Assembly (NCBI GenBank): GCA_029204225.1
Contig: CM055094.1
Span: 24,886,541-24,950,540 of the forward strand
Reading direction: 5' to 3'
Length of the DNA stretch: 64,000 bases
Source of the DNA: Diphasiastrum complanatum
Lineage: Eukaryota; Streptophyta; Lycopodiopsida; Lycopodiales; Lycopodiaceae
A model generated the notes under the pieces. The model was not told the origin of the DNA and ran no database searches. It saw only the letters and a list, made by a program, of their open reading frames with translations. Shown here piece by piece: positions 1-11,122 of the stretch. The translations under genes and the position numbers were made by a program. Every line of letters starts with the position of its first letter. Position 1 is the first letter of the stretch.

Positions 1-1416
1 CATTTTCTCGGGATGTGAATTGCTGCTGCTTGATCATAGGCTTCTTTGATTTCCTCTCTACTGCCCAAAAGCTATGATACAGAACTCAGAATTCGCATTC
101 ACTGAAAAGCTACGACCATGCAGGTCTGTCTTTGCTCCCTCTCTCCTCTCTCTAAGGTATATGTGCGATATCTCAACTCGCTATTTTGATCCTTTTCTCT
201 CCCTAGGCCCTAACCCTAAAAGGAGAACCCTAATTACGATGCGAGAAGACCTAGTGTGTCATTGTGGAAAAAACTCTCCCTGGCCTTCTCTCTCTAGAAC
301 GTTCTCTACATGAAATTTAGATCACACATTTTAGGGTTGACCACATATTTGGCAAAAAGGTGTGTGGAGGGGACGGATACAAGTAGTACCACCATTTAAC
401 TAAAAGTGCTTCATGGCCTAGTGCTCTCAAAATGAGGGTGCATGAGGCCAGGAGTAGCCCAACACGTTGTTCTAGGTCACCATCTACCAGGGCAGAAGGC
501 CCGAGGAATTATAGGCCTCCCCTATGTAATGCCAATTGCAAAGTTTCTTTCTTTCTTTCAATGAAATTTTTTTTCTAGAGTTATTTTTATGTTTTTGCAT
601 TTTGTGAAAAAAATTTACATTTTGTTATTCTAGGAATTTTTTTTGTGTTTTCTCATTTTGTGAAAAACAATTTAATTTTTTTTAATTTTTCCCATGCACA
701 TTCAAGCAAAATGTGGACATGCCATATGATATCTTGTCATTATTTGTCCACATGCACATTCCATCATAATTCTCATGTACTATGTGTGTCAACATTTCAT
801 TGGCTATCCACTTGAAAATTGTGATAAAAAGTTTCACAAAGAATGGTGACCTTAAATTTACTTGAACTTTTACTAGGCAATACATTTTTGGCATTGTCTT
901 GCAAAAGGCAATAATACTATGTGCTCAAGGTAGTGAATGGAGCCGTCAAGGTCTTAAATTATGAGGGTACGTGCCCACAAAAAGCGTTGCCACATTGGTA
1001 AGGACTTCATTGCAAGAACTCGATCCTTTTAATGCACCCTTGTATGAAAGTAATAAATAGCAGAAAATTCATGTCCCTCTCTTTTTATTGCATGCATGAA
1101 GGCCCACGCTTTAGATGCACCTTCATATGCGAGTCATAAATAACAAAAAAAAATTAGCGTCCACGTTTTTTTTTTGCATGCATTTCTAAGCTCTCAACCT
1201 GCCTGATGCACCAATATTATCGTCAACAACAATAATCAAATAAAGATCTATATACATTCACCGTGACATCACCAGAAGTACTCTGGAACATGACTAATCT
1301 GCCACTCTTGTAATCCATGATTAGTTGTACATGTTTAATCTTTCTGATCTGGGAAGTTACACGATGCGACACAAAAAAGTTAGCAAACTATATACTTTCT
1401 GCTTGATGCATAAAAC
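1..1416. other. Unassigned flank, AT-rich
   Basis: No open frame here resembles a known protein family, and the longest frames are under 80 codons with no splice context. Homopolymer T and A runs are common (around 545-690 and 1145-1180). A CCCTAACCCTAAA-like string near 210 is a single degenerate unit and is not a telomeric array. The stretch ends at the 5' end of a copia LTR. Confidence 0.6.
1032..1185. repeat. Degenerate two-unit tandem repeat, period about 83 bp
   Basis: Two diverged units start at 1032 and 1115. Each opens with ATGCACC and runs through a run such as TAATAAATAGCA or CATAAATAACAA, then CGTCC/TGTCC, a T-rich run and TTGCATGCAT. Unit two carries longer A and T tracts. No coding role is visible. 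Confidence 0.5.
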
Positions 1417-2176
1417 TGTAAGATGAAAATATACAGAATACATGTCCGCCTATGAGCAAGACAATTTTGTAAGAGGAACAGCAGACCCAGAAGTCCGCTA
1501 GTAAGCGAAACACTATTCGTGAGAGAATTGTATTTCTCTCACGCCAATGCACTTTGTGGATCTGTCACACAGTGCTTGAAATCAGAAGATCAATAGACAA
1601 TATTGTAGCTGTTATGCGCATATTATTCTGATTGATTGTATGATCTCGAATGAATATTTGTCTGCTACTATTTGTGTATCTCATTCACTTGTTTATTTAA
1701 TTTCGCACATTGGTTTGATTTTGTTGAATTCTATAATAATCTATAACGTAGATCAGCAGTGTATGTCTACATTCTAGAGGATTGTAGGAATGATATAGCC
1801 GAAAGTGACCAACAATCATATCTGAATTCCACACAAATTGATTTTGTTCGTGAATGTTTTCGCTTTGCGATCACTTGGCTTTCAGCATAAATCAATCTCA
1901 TGGCTCATTCAAGTTTCGTTTGGCTTCGCTTTGTTTCGTCTAGTTTCCTTTCGTTTTGTTACAGAGCCTGATTGATCTTTTCACGAATTCTTCTCTTTCG
2001 TCTAGTTTCGTTTCGTTTCGTTTCAGAGCTTGATTGGTCCTTTGATCACGAATTCCTCTCGAGCAGAAATTATTCGTGATTAGAACAGTTTTGCGAAATG
2101 TTCGCAAATCATTCAAGAGACTCCTATCAGTTAGTTACCAGAATTTTACTGGAATTTTAATTTGCATTTTCCATCA
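1417..2176 (+). repeat. Copia-type LTR, forward copy
   Basis: The repeat begins TGTAAGATGAAAATAT and ends TTTGCATTTTCCATCA, giving canonical TG...CA ends. A Met-tRNA primer-binding site follows after one base, so this is a 5' LTR. A second copy lies at 7978-8717 in the opposite orientation. The two align over their whole length with scattered substitutions and small indels, and both ends coincide. The 3' half holds a run of TTTCGT words (about 1905-2015). Confidence 0.9.
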
Positions 2177-2177
2177 A

Positions 2178-2190
2178 TGGTATCAGAGCC
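2178..2190 (+). other. LTR-retroelement primer-binding site, initiator Met tRNA type
   Basis: TGGTATCAGAGCC sits one base after the LTR end. It is complementary to the 3' end of plant initiator tRNA-Met, the primer of most Ty1/copia elements. Confidence 0.88.
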
Positions 2191-2268
2191 ACCCTGTCAT
2201 AGTCTGACATAGCCGAAAAAGCTATCAGATCCAAAAGGCTAAGCATTCAAACAAAGAAGCATTAACAA

Positions 2269-2850
2269 GTGAGAACACAAAATTCAGGAGCAATGGCTTC
2301 AATAAGTAGCATACAATCCAAGATCTGTACAGTCCTCAATTCATTAGGATCTAACTTCCTAGCATGGAAGGTTAAGACCTCGTTGATACTAAAGGGAGAA
2401 GGATTATTCCCCTGGGTAGATGGCACCGAGGAGATGCCTACAACAACAAGCAAGGAGCTACGCTAATGGAGGGGCAAAGATCTCACTTCCTTTATCAGGA
2501 AGATGAAGGACCTATTCCTTTCCCTACACAACTCTAGAGCAGAAAATGCAGTGTCAACAGAAAAGCAGCTCACTTACCTGTTGAGAGCCTTACCTAGATC
2601 TTTCCAGACAACTAGAACCATGCTTGCAAAGGATCCTACCATGACCCTCGAAAAGGAAATTGTCAAGATTCGAGAGGAAGTCAAGGTTAGAGAGCACCTT
2701 GATCACAAGGATGCTTCTGACGAAGCCCTCTACAGAAAGAAACAATTCAAGCCTAAGAGGAAGTCGAATCAAAGGTAGGATCGTGATCAGCAAGTAGAGG
2801 GAACCAGCAAAGGCAAGTGGAAGAGCAAAGGGAGGTTGAAACAACAAGGT
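2269..2850 (+). pseudogene. Copia Gag remnant, broken
   Basis: The first part (2269-2466) contains NFLAWKVKTSLILKGEG, which matches the N-terminal region of copia Gag where an N-x-x-x-W-K segment precedes the L/W-rich helix. A stop at 2464-2466 interrupts the frame. The same frame resumes at about 2503 and runs to 2778 with a helical, charged sequence ending in a basic KRKSNQR tract, as expected before the zinc knuckle. No CCHC knuckle is found. At about 2880 the sequence jumps to the end of integrase, so protease and most of integrase are missing. Not functional. Confidence 0.75.
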
Positions 2851-2890
2851 GGAGAAAAGAAGACCTGCGTGAGGTAAAATCGATCTCTAT

Positions 2891-5001
2891 GTGAATGTGC
2901 TAAAGCAATCCGAGTTGAAGCTTCTTTGCCTATTGAATATTGGGGAGAAGCAATTAATTGTGCAGATTGTTTGTGCAATAGATTACCTCACAATACACTT
3001 GCAGGAAGATCACCATATGAAGTCTTGTTTAAGAAGAAACCTAAGGTTGATCACCTTAGAGTTTTTGGATGTGCTTGCTTTATTTCATGTACCCTTGGAA
3101 ACAAGGAAAAGAGATGATCTAAATTTAGTCAAAGGGATCATGTTTGGATACTCATCCAACAAGAAGGCATACGGAATTTATGTTCCCTCTACCTCAATTA
3201 CAATTGAGAGTAGAGATGTTATTTTTCATGAGAATCAAAAATACATCTTTGATGAGGCTGAGATCAAAGATTCTCAAAAGGATTCTCCTATCATCACCCT
3301 TGAAGATTATTATGGAGAGATGGAGGAGGATTCACCTCGAGTTTTCTCACAAGGAGATCACAAAGAGAAAGATCCGAGCCTAAGAGGCTTACATATGGAG
3401 ATAAAGGCAAACAAGTGGAGCTCAACTCTACTAATTATGCATATTTTGTTTCACATGAAGAGCCAAAGGATGTATATGAAGCACTCAACTCAAAAGAATG
3501 GTTTCTTGCCATGAAGGACGAATATGATGCATTGATTGCCAACAAGACATGGGAGCTTGTGGATCTTCCATCCAACAAGCACACTATTGGTTGCAAATGG
3601 GTTTTTTGAGTCAAATATAATCAAGATGGCACAATCAACAAGTACAAGGCAAGACTTTGTGCAAAGGGCTTTGCTCAAGTTTAAGGACTTGATTATGAGG
3701 AGACTTTTGCTCCAATTGCAAAGTTGGTATCAATTAGAATCATCATTTCTATTGCTTGTTTTTTCAAATGCCAAGTTTTTCAACTAGATGTCTCAAATGC
3801 ATTTTTAAACGGATATCTAGAAGAAGAAATTTATATGGAACAACCCCTTGGGTTCATCCAAGACAAGACCAAAGTTTGCTTGCTCTTCAAAAGTCTCTAT
3901 GGACTAAAGCAAGCACCAAGATCGTGGTATTCTCGACTTAACACTTTTCTTATCTCACTAGGATTCAATCTTAGTAACTATGATCCTTCCTTGTATGTCA
4001 AGTTCTATGACAGTGATATTGTCATTCTTCTAATTTATGTTGATGATATTATCCTAACATGAAGTTGTATCAATTTAGTTGAAGAAACCAAAATTGCACT
4101 TGGAAGAGAAATCAAGATGCAAGATCTTGGAAAAATTCATCACATCTTAGGATTAGAGATTGACTTCCATAATGAGAAAGCTTTTGTTTGTCAATCCAAG
4201 TATGCTCTTTCAATGTTAAAAAAGTTCAATACGCTAGATTGTAAGAGTATTGATACTCCTATGGAGCAAATTGTAAAAGACCCTAACAAAGGTGATGAAA
4301 GATCCTTTGTGGACATCACTCTTTTTAGGAGTCTTATAGGCTCCTTAATTTGGCTCACCATAACTAGGCCTGATGTAAGTTTTAGTGTTCATAAGTTGAG
4401 CCAAGCTATGCAAAATCCTACTATTCATCATTGGAAAATGGCCAAAAGGGTACTTAGGTACATATCTTCAACCAATGATTATGGTTTGTTATACAAAAGA
4501 GAAGATCTTTCTATTGTTGGCTATTCTGACTCGGATTTTGCTAGTGATAAAGTAGATCGGAAATCTACAAGTGCATATGTCATATACCTTGGAGGAAATT
4601 TAATATCTTGGCTTTCCAAAAAGCAAGATACCATATTACTCTCATCTTATGAAGCTGAATATAAAGCACTTATTACTACAACAAAAGAAGTGCTTAGGTT
4701 CAAGAGATTGCTTGTGGAGCTAAAGAATATCAAAGAAGATGATCTACCATTGATCATGTGTGACAATATTTTAGCACAAGCCCTTGCCAACAATCCAATA
4801 TTTCATGCAAGGAGCAAACACATTGAAGTTGCACATCACTTCATGAGAGAGAAGCTCATTGGAGGGGAAATCTACTTGGAGCACATCGACACATCATCTT
4901 GTATTGCAGATTTGCTCACCAAACCTTTGAGCAAAAATTCCTTCATCAAGCATAGAGCCAATCTTGGATTTATTCCAAGATCCATGTTCAAGTCAACATA
5001 G
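2891..5001 (+). pseudogene. Copia Pol remnant: integrase end, reverse transcriptase, RNase H
   Basis: The pieces lie in the order integrase C-terminus, RT, RNase H, as in Ty1/copia Pol. The integrase end (2926-3117) shows IEYWGEAINCADCLCNRLP and RSPYEVLF followed by LRVFGC. RT begins with EWFLAMKDEYDALIANKTW (from 3496), continues with LDVSNAFLNGYLEEEIYMEQP, SLYGLKQAPRSW and the catalytic YVDDIIL (about 4038), and is cut by in-frame stops near 3607 and 4060. The long frame 4117-5001 carries the RT end, RNase H and the C-terminal HARSKHIEVAHHFMREKL and DLLTKPL signatures. The catalytic YVDD is intact but the gene is dead through stops and frameshifts. The 3' LTR that follows does not match the LTR at 1417, so this Pol may come from another copia family. 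Confidence 0.9.
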
Positions 5002-5010
5002 ATTAATTTT

Positions 5011-5023
5011 TAGGAGGGGAAAA
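5011..5023 (+). other. Polypurine tract of the copia Pol remnant
   Basis: A purine run (AGGAGGGGAAAAA) lies just after the Pol stop and immediately before a TG dinucleotide at 5025. This is the expected layout of PPT and 3' LTR start. Confidence 0.7.
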
Positions 5024-5024
5024 A

Positions 5025-5782
5025 TGAAAAATCATCTATCTTGACTTTAGGCTTTGGCAAAAGTTTTTTCTATGTGTATGTAATGTTTCATATTGTAAAT
5101 GCCAAACTTAGCCTAGAAGAAACTCGAGCTACATGGTTTCTTGAAGTCTAGTTGGTCATATACAACTTGCATATACAATGTAGACATAGAAATGTCAATA
5201 ATAGGCTTGAAGAAACTCGTGGCACATCACATGCAATGGTTGTAAGTGTTCCATAGTGACATGCAAGGCATGCACAAAGTGAATTGGAAACATGCGTGGT
5301 GATTTGTACAATTCTAGTTTAGAATTTGACAGTTGGTAAAAGTAGGTAGAGATGCATGCATGTAAAGTGACAAATGTCACTAGTTTTCTAGTTTTCACTT
5401 TTAGATGTGGCTGAAAGTTGGAGAGAGATGGTTCTACCTTGAGCTACTCCAATCTCCATAAATATGTGAAGGCTGTCTCATAAATTTTGATGAAGAACCA
5501 AGCTTTGAAGCTATTCCATGTCAATTTGGATCTAAACTATTGTTTGCTTAAATTTTGCTCTCCTTTTCTCTCTCTAACTCAAGTAGAGGTTTATGCTAAT
5601 GCACTAAATTCTTGTACTTCTTCTCTTTTGTTTTTCAAAGTGATCATTCTTTGATTCTTAGCATGCTAGATTGTTCTTTGGCCATAAAATCTTGTACTAG
5701 ACCTTGATATTCAATCTAGAATCAATTCATGTGCTAAACACAAAGCTTAACAAGATCATTCACACTTGAGGATCATTTCCCA
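5025..5782 (+). repeat. Probable 3' LTR of the copia Pol remnant
   Basis: It starts with TGAAAAATC directly after the polypurine tract. I infer the extent: the segment runs to about 5782, where CCCACATATGTGAG precedes a new gag-like start. No second copy was recognised in the window, so the right end is uncertain. The stretch has no other coding content. Confidence 0.45.
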
Positions 5783-5847
5783 CATATGTGAGCTTGCTGG
5801 AATTTTATCAACTGATAGTAAACACTATCACTTATACTAACTTTCAC

Positions 5848-6081
5848 ATGGATTTCCAAGGGAAAGCCAGTCCCATTGTGGACAAGCTTGATGGATCCAA
5901 CTATCGATTGTTTGATGTTGTCATAGATACGGAGGCAAGACCCAAAGCAGACGACACTGCAATCTCCCAATGGAAGATTAAGGATGGAAAAGTCTCTACA
6001 TTGATCAGAAGAAGTTGTCCTACAGATACTACAAATGAACCAACCACGAGATTTAGGATTGTCGCATCCTGCAAGCCATGA
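5848..6081 (+). pseudogene. Copia Gag N-terminal remnant
   Basis: From the ATG at 5848 the frame contains IVDKLDGSNYRLFDVV, which resembles the copia Gag start motif (KLDGSNY..W). It is followed by ISQWKIKDGKVSTLI, matching the W...(N/D)..V...I helix. The usual W after NYRL is F. The frame ends at 6081, far short of a full Gag, and is followed by a protease scrap. It belongs to a different copia family from the Gag at 2269. Confidence 0.65.
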
Positions 6082-6189
6082 ATAGCAAAGGAAAATCAAA
6101 TTAGATGGCAAATGCAGCTGCAGAAGCACCTCAGTCGAATCAAGAAGCGGATCATGATGCATTTTGACAAGCCATCAAGAAGCATCAAA

Positions 6190-6300
6190 CGACAGCTCAT
6201 GGTTTCTTGATTTCGGAGCCACTCAACATATGACCAGCCATATCGGTTGTCTCCATGATATTTATCATTTGTCAAGAAGAAGCAATAACCATAAGCTGAC
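6190..6300 (+). pseudogene. Copia protease scrap
   Basis: From 6200 the frame reads WFLDFGATQHMTSH, the copia protease active-site region (normally W.LDSGA..HMT). The catalytic Ser-equivalent position is Phe. Only about 35 codons remain before the sequence changes strand-sense to a minus-strand copia fragment. Confidence 0.7.
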
Positions 6301-6422
6301 CCCCTAGATCTATGAATTCCTATATAAGCAATGATGCATCTTGACCTTCATTGTAGCATAGTGCTTCTTCATTTGTGACTTGAATGTATTTCAAGACTCT
6401 TCTCAGTGTTGGATTATTATCC
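6301..6422 (-). pseudogene. Copia RT C-terminal scrap, antisense to its neighbours
   Basis: On the minus strand the segment reads LRRVLKYIQVTNEEALCYNEG. This matches the copia RT/RNase H junction (A.RVLRYLKGT...GL.Y). It ends in a stop near 6301. It lies head-on against the plus-strand protease scrap at 6190-6300, so the region has been rearranged or carries a nested, inverted insertion. Confidence 0.6.
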
Positions 6423-6589
6423 TTATAATCCGATTATTAATCTACATCCATTCAGTTATCTAGTTTCTGTAGTTTGTTATTACACAATTGCAAAAATACA
6501 CAGGAATGGTTAACAGTCGAGTTCGATAATGAAGATGATACATCTGACTCAAAATGGAAATCGAATGATGGTAAAGCCTACTGATCAGA

Positions 6590-7135
6590 TTGCTTGTTGT
6601 TGGCATTCGTCACTTTCAATATCCTACAATCCTGAATCTTATAATTAGTGCATTTGCAAGACTTAAAAAATAATTTGTTCTTCGATTGTGGATTTGATAA
6701 TTGCTCTTGACTTTGTGTTGGCTTTTGACTTGATACAAATTGTTTCGAGCCTTTCTTCTTATGATGCTTAGATCTTATGTTTACATATAGAGCATGTGAT
6801 GCCGAATTCGGAAGGGTTGTCTACACTTCTTCGATTGTTTTTATGTAGCAACATAGCAATTACACTAGAGAGAGTTAAATTTGAGTGTGTCATTATGATC
6901 ATCAACCAATTTTTGTATGTAGATGGTAGACTCGATAGCATGTCATGACTTGATCATCGATAGTTGATCCGACAGGTGTCATCTGCTACAAGAGATTATT
7001 AAAATGGTTAGTGTGATTATGAAGATAATCTCCATTAGACATATTGAGTGAGAAGGATTTTCTTCTAATATGCAACTTAGAATTCGCTTCCCTCACATCA
7101 TATGGTGCGTTTAGGATGTCTCATACTTATTTTGA
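6590..7135 (-). pseudogene. Copia Gag remnant on the minus strand
   Basis: Reading right to left, the first part contains NMSNGDYLHNHTNHFNNLL followed by TPVGSTIDDQV. This corresponds to the copia Gag segment with M..G.....H...F..L....G..I.D. A K/Q-rich linker follows, then a degraded zinc knuckle (CKCTNYKIQDC near 6630) in which the His is Tyr. Several stops and at least one frameshift are present. With the minus-strand LTR at 7978-8717 it could be part of one inverted element, interrupted by the plus-strand block at 7225-7969. Confidence 0.55.
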
Positions 7136-7224
7136 AGTTTGAGCTTCAGATACATGGCCAAGATGTGTATCTGATATATTGAGAATTATTAGCACAAACT
7201 ACATCTCAATATCCCATTCAAGAC

Positions 7225-7969
7225 ATGGACGAAGGAGCATTTATGATCAAATATCAGAAAGTGCAAGTTGATAATGCTTGGTTTCTCAATCCTGGAGCCA
7301 CTCAACACATGACTAGTCATCGTGAACATTTTCAATCCCATACGCTTTATAGTACAAAGAAATTCATTCCTTTTGGAGATGATAGTACACATACTATTAG
7401 GAGACACTTTATGATTGGGCTTCCAGCATTATCAATTCAAGTTACTACCAAACATTTTGTATGTACCTAAATTGTCAAGCAATCTATTATTAGTAAGCAA
7501 AATTACTGATTCAGGTCATATGGTAGAATTTGAATCTGATCAATGCAGAATTGTTGATAGGATGAATAAGTTTCTTGCACTTAGAAAGAGACATGGATAC
7601 TTATGTAGAATGATTCATTGTTATTATGACACAAGTCAAGCTTTGAATACTTCTGTTCTAGTTAATAAACCATTATTTTGGAACTATAGGCTAGGTCACT
7701 TGAATCATACATCTATATCGAACATGTTTAGACAATCTTTAGTATTTAATCTTGATTATCTAGAGAATAAAATCGATCTCCCCATCTGTCATAGTTGCAT
7801 TGTTGGAAAGCAAACTAGGATTCATTTTAGATCAAGTCATAAGCATGCATCAAAAGATGTCCTAAATGTTGTTCATTCAGATATATGTGGCCCAATACAA
7901 ACCTTATCGTTGCTCAGTGCAAAGTACTTTATTATGTTTATAAATGAAATTGAAGTAGCCATTTTTTAA
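7225..7969 (+). pseudogene. Copia protease, GAG-pre-integrase and integrase start, broken
   Basis: The first frame (7225-7470) has WFLNPGATQHMTSHREHF, a copia protease active site with DSGA replaced by NPGA, so it is catalytically dead. A frameshift near 7440 leads into 7415-7969. That frame contains PKLSSNLLLVSKITDSGHMVEF, then the GAG-pre-integrase signature LFWNYRLGHLNHTSISNM, then the integrase zinc-binding Cys pair (CHSCIVGKQTRI) and the start of the integrase core (VVHSDICGPIQT). It stops at 7967-7969, eight bases before the inverted LTR, so the integrase is truncated at that junction. Confidence 0.85.
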
Positions 7970-7977
7970 GCCTTTGG

Positions 7978-8717
7978 TGATGGAAAATGCAAATTAAAAT
8001 TCCAGTAAAATTATGGTAACGAACTGATAGGAGTCTCTCGAACAATTCGCGAAACTGTTTTGATCACGAATAATTTCTGCTTGAGAAGATTCATAATCAA
8101 AGGATCAATCAAGCTATGTAACGAAACGAAACGAAACGAAACTAGACGAAAGAGAAGAATTTGCAAAAAGATCAATCAGGCTCTGTAACAAAACAAAACG
8201 AAACTAGACAAAACGAAACGAACCTTGAATGAGCTCTAAGATTGATTTATGCTAAAAGCCAAGTGATTGCAAAGCGAAGCGAAAACATTCATGAATAAAA
8301 TCAGTTCGTGTGAAATTCAGATATGATTGCTGGTCACTGCCGGCTATATCATTCCTACAATCCTCCAGAATTAGACAGACACTGCTGATCTATGTTATAG
8401 ATTATTATGGCATTCAACAAAATCAAATCAATGTGTGAAATTGAATAAACAAATGAATGAGATACAGGAATAGTGACAGACAAATATTCATTCGAGATCA
8501 TACAATTATTCAGAATAATATGCGCATAACAGCTCCAAGATTATCTATTGATCTTCTGATTTCAAGCATTGTGTGACAGATCCACACAGTGCATTGGCGT
8601 GAGAGAAATACAATTCTCTCACGAATAGTGTCTCGCTTACTAGCGAACTTCTGGATCTGCTGATCCTCTTTGTCTCGCTCACAAACGAACATGTATTCTA
8701 TATATTTTCATCTTACA
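7978..8717 (-). repeat. Copia-type LTR, inverted copy
   Basis: It is the reverse complement of the LTR at 1417-2176, with both termini conserved (TGATGGAAAATGC at the left, ATCTTACA at the right). On its own strand the LTR should be followed by a PBS to the left of 7978, but that flank (CCAAAGGCTTAAAA on the minus strand) is not a PBS. No 5-bp target duplication flanks it (TTTGG left, GCAAC right). It is therefore neither a simple solo LTR nor an intact 5' LTR. Confidence 0.9.
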
Positions 8718-9457
8718 GCAACCCTAACCCTAGTTAATAAGTGAGAGGGATTTGGCACCCTGTGTGTGTAAGTCCAACCTGATGATCACAGAGAGATTTG
8801 ATTAGTTGAAAGTCAATAAAAGGACTTTAGGCCTTTTTGCGGGACTTTTAATGTCGTAGGGCCTAAATGTCAAGTTAGTGAATAAAGTTGGGTTTCCCTC
8901 CAATTTGGATGGTTCCCACTCTTTTTTAAATTTGAATAATTAGGGAGGCAAAAATGGACCAATATGATTCAGAGGCCAGGGTCCTCCTCTTTATTATAAA
9001 AAGGGACCAACTCGAGTTCCTACACATGTTCATTTTCTCATTTTAATAAAGCAGATTGGTTCTCTTCAAAAATGGATTGATGAATGTCCTTGCTCTCTAT
9101 CACTTTTCCTCCATCTCTCATGCTTTCTTTGGATTTTGCTAATTGTTGGATCTGATTGTTATTGGAATTGTATGTTAGTATACTTTTTATGAGAGAGAAA
9201 GGGAGAGAGAGAAAGAGTAAGCTATCTTATTGTGGATGCGGAGTGTTAATGGATTGTAGTGTTAGTGGATGTAGTGTTAATGTTTAGGGTTAATGGATGT
9301 TAGAGTTAGATGTGAATCCTCCATTTATGTTGTGAAATCTGAACTATACTATTGCTCTCATGGGAACGAATCTATGCGTGACAACTAACTTCGTCTCTTT
9401 GATGCTAGATTGATTAGATCTCAGTTTGAGGTTAGGCAAGGAAAGAAACCCACTACA
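8718..9457 (+). repeat. Probable 5' LTR (or its 3' part) of gypsy remnant A
   Basis: The segment ends with CACTACA four bases before a gypsy primer-binding site, so its right end is an LTR end. A TATA box (TATAAAAAG, 8995-9003) and a short C/T-rich leader fit a promoter in U3/R. The left end is not defined because no second copy was recognised. Confidence 0.5.
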
Positions 9458-9461
9458 ATTT

Positions 9462-9479
9462 TGGCACCGTTGCCGGGGA
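9462..9479 (+). other. Gypsy primer-binding site
   Basis: TGGCACCGTTGCCGGGGA is a one-base variant of the TGGCGCCGTTGCCGGGGA site found in plant non-chromoviral Ty3/gypsy elements (Athila/Tat type). It lies just right of an LTR end. Between it and 10035 there is leader-like sequence with no clear gag. Confidence 0.8.
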
Positions 9480-10034
9480 GCTACGCCAATTTTTCAGTTT
9501 GCAGCATGTTTGTTGGATGGTTAGCTTGCATTAAGCATCTTGTCGTTGCATGAATAGCGTTAGATCTGCATTTAGGGTTAGTTTGGGAGTGATTTTGCTT
9601 GTTTTGAGCAAATTTGCGTGTTTGAAATCTAATCTGATTGTAAAACAGGGAAAGCTATTCAGATCATCAATCTTAAGATCCATTTGGATTTGAGATATTA
9701 GAAAAAACAACAAAAATCGGTCAAATCTGTCAGATTTTGGTCAAAAAGAGGCAAAAATTGTCATCAGAGTTGATAACGTTTTGCACTCTTTCAGGAAACC
9801 TTCACCGAGTTGCAGACACCTTTGGTTTTGATCACAGAACCTTCAGTTTGAAGGGCGAACAATCCTTCCCAGCAGATTTCCAAAAACATCAGAAAAACTG
9901 TCAAAAAACACCAAAAAATCACAAAACCCTAAAAATACAGAAAAGTAACCTTCTTCCGATTCATTGAGCATAGGTTTGATTCAGATCTATCTACTGCCAG
10001 GTCGGCAAAGAATAATACCAAAAATAGAAGAGTT

Positions 10035-11122
10035 TTGAGAGGATCAGTTGTCATATTGCCATATTTTTGCCAAAAAATGTATCTTTTTTGCAAAAAGCCA
10101 TTTTTTTGTGCTGGATTTGAAGAATCTAATGAAGTACTCCATGTCGGAGCCACTTGGGAAAGTGAAGAAAATAATATCACTCTACCGATACAGCATAGAC
10201 AATTTCCTAAGGAAGCAGCCGTGATAGATGGCGGTTCAGGAGTTAACCTGATTTCTACAAAGCTATGTGCAAAATGGGGCCTTACAAAGATCAAGCCTAC
10301 AACTTTTGCCATTAAGGTAGCTTATCAAACGATAGTTCGTCCGTGAGGAATGGTTGAAGATATACTTGAATTGCGGGAGTACAGTTCATCATTACTTTCG
10401 TAGTAATGGATTTACCAGAAGCACCAAATGTCTACCGAGTCCTATTGGGACATCCATGGTCACGAGTTGTGCAAGTAATTCATAACTGGGGTACCGGGAA
10501 AATCACTTTTGAAAATCGTGAACGTGCAGTCAAAATTGATCCTGCAACTTGGACTATCAAACCAGTGGTTCAAAAAGAGGATGATGATTCATCAACAACG
10601 GATTATACTTGTGACCGTCCAGAGAAAAATTTGGGAGTTCATTACGATTCTCAAACGGATACTGTCAACTGGAATGAAGATCTTGTAACGATTGATTGTA
10701 CAGCAGGATATACGTGTCAACAAGATAATCAATCAGATTTGAGTGAGAATTCATTATTAGATCGAACTTTGGATACACCGATAACGTTTCCATTGAATGT
10801 GCTAAATGTAGCTTGGATATCAACGAAACCTATACTAGATTCGATTGAAAATGACCTCATTCCTATGAGTCATGCCTTGACTTATGATGACAATGCAGAA
10901 CTTGCTGATGAGCAGATTCTCAATCATATGGATCCGACCAAATTTGGAGTGCTTCAGCTTGTAGTAGTCGAAGTAGCCGAAATCTCAGCCCCAATCATGC
11001 CCGATGTAAAAGAGATTTCCCAGCCTTCAACCCTTGCCGTCCAAACTCACTTGACATACAAGCAGCCAACTCGCCAACAACGATCAGACTTAACCAACTG
11101 GAAGCTCAGAAACCAACATTGA
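10035..11122 (+). pseudogene. Gypsy remnant A: protease and protease-RT linker
   Basis: The first frame (10035-10346) contains AAVIDGGSGVNLISTKLC, the aspartic protease active-site region of this gypsy group (A.IDGGSGVN). It stops at 10346. After a frameshift, 10406-11122 reads YRVLLGHPWSRVVQVIHNWG, the conserved segment after protease (Y..LLGRPWL...VVH.W), followed by a long acidic linker of about 190 residues. The RT that should follow is absent: the sequence runs straight into an unrelated minus-strand RT fragment. Gag between the PBS and the protease is also missing. The element is an internal-deletion relic. Confidence 0.8.

Noticed and set aside
207-222. CCCTAACCCTAAA-like telomere repeat
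   Set aside because: Only one or two degenerate units, here and again at 8721; no array.
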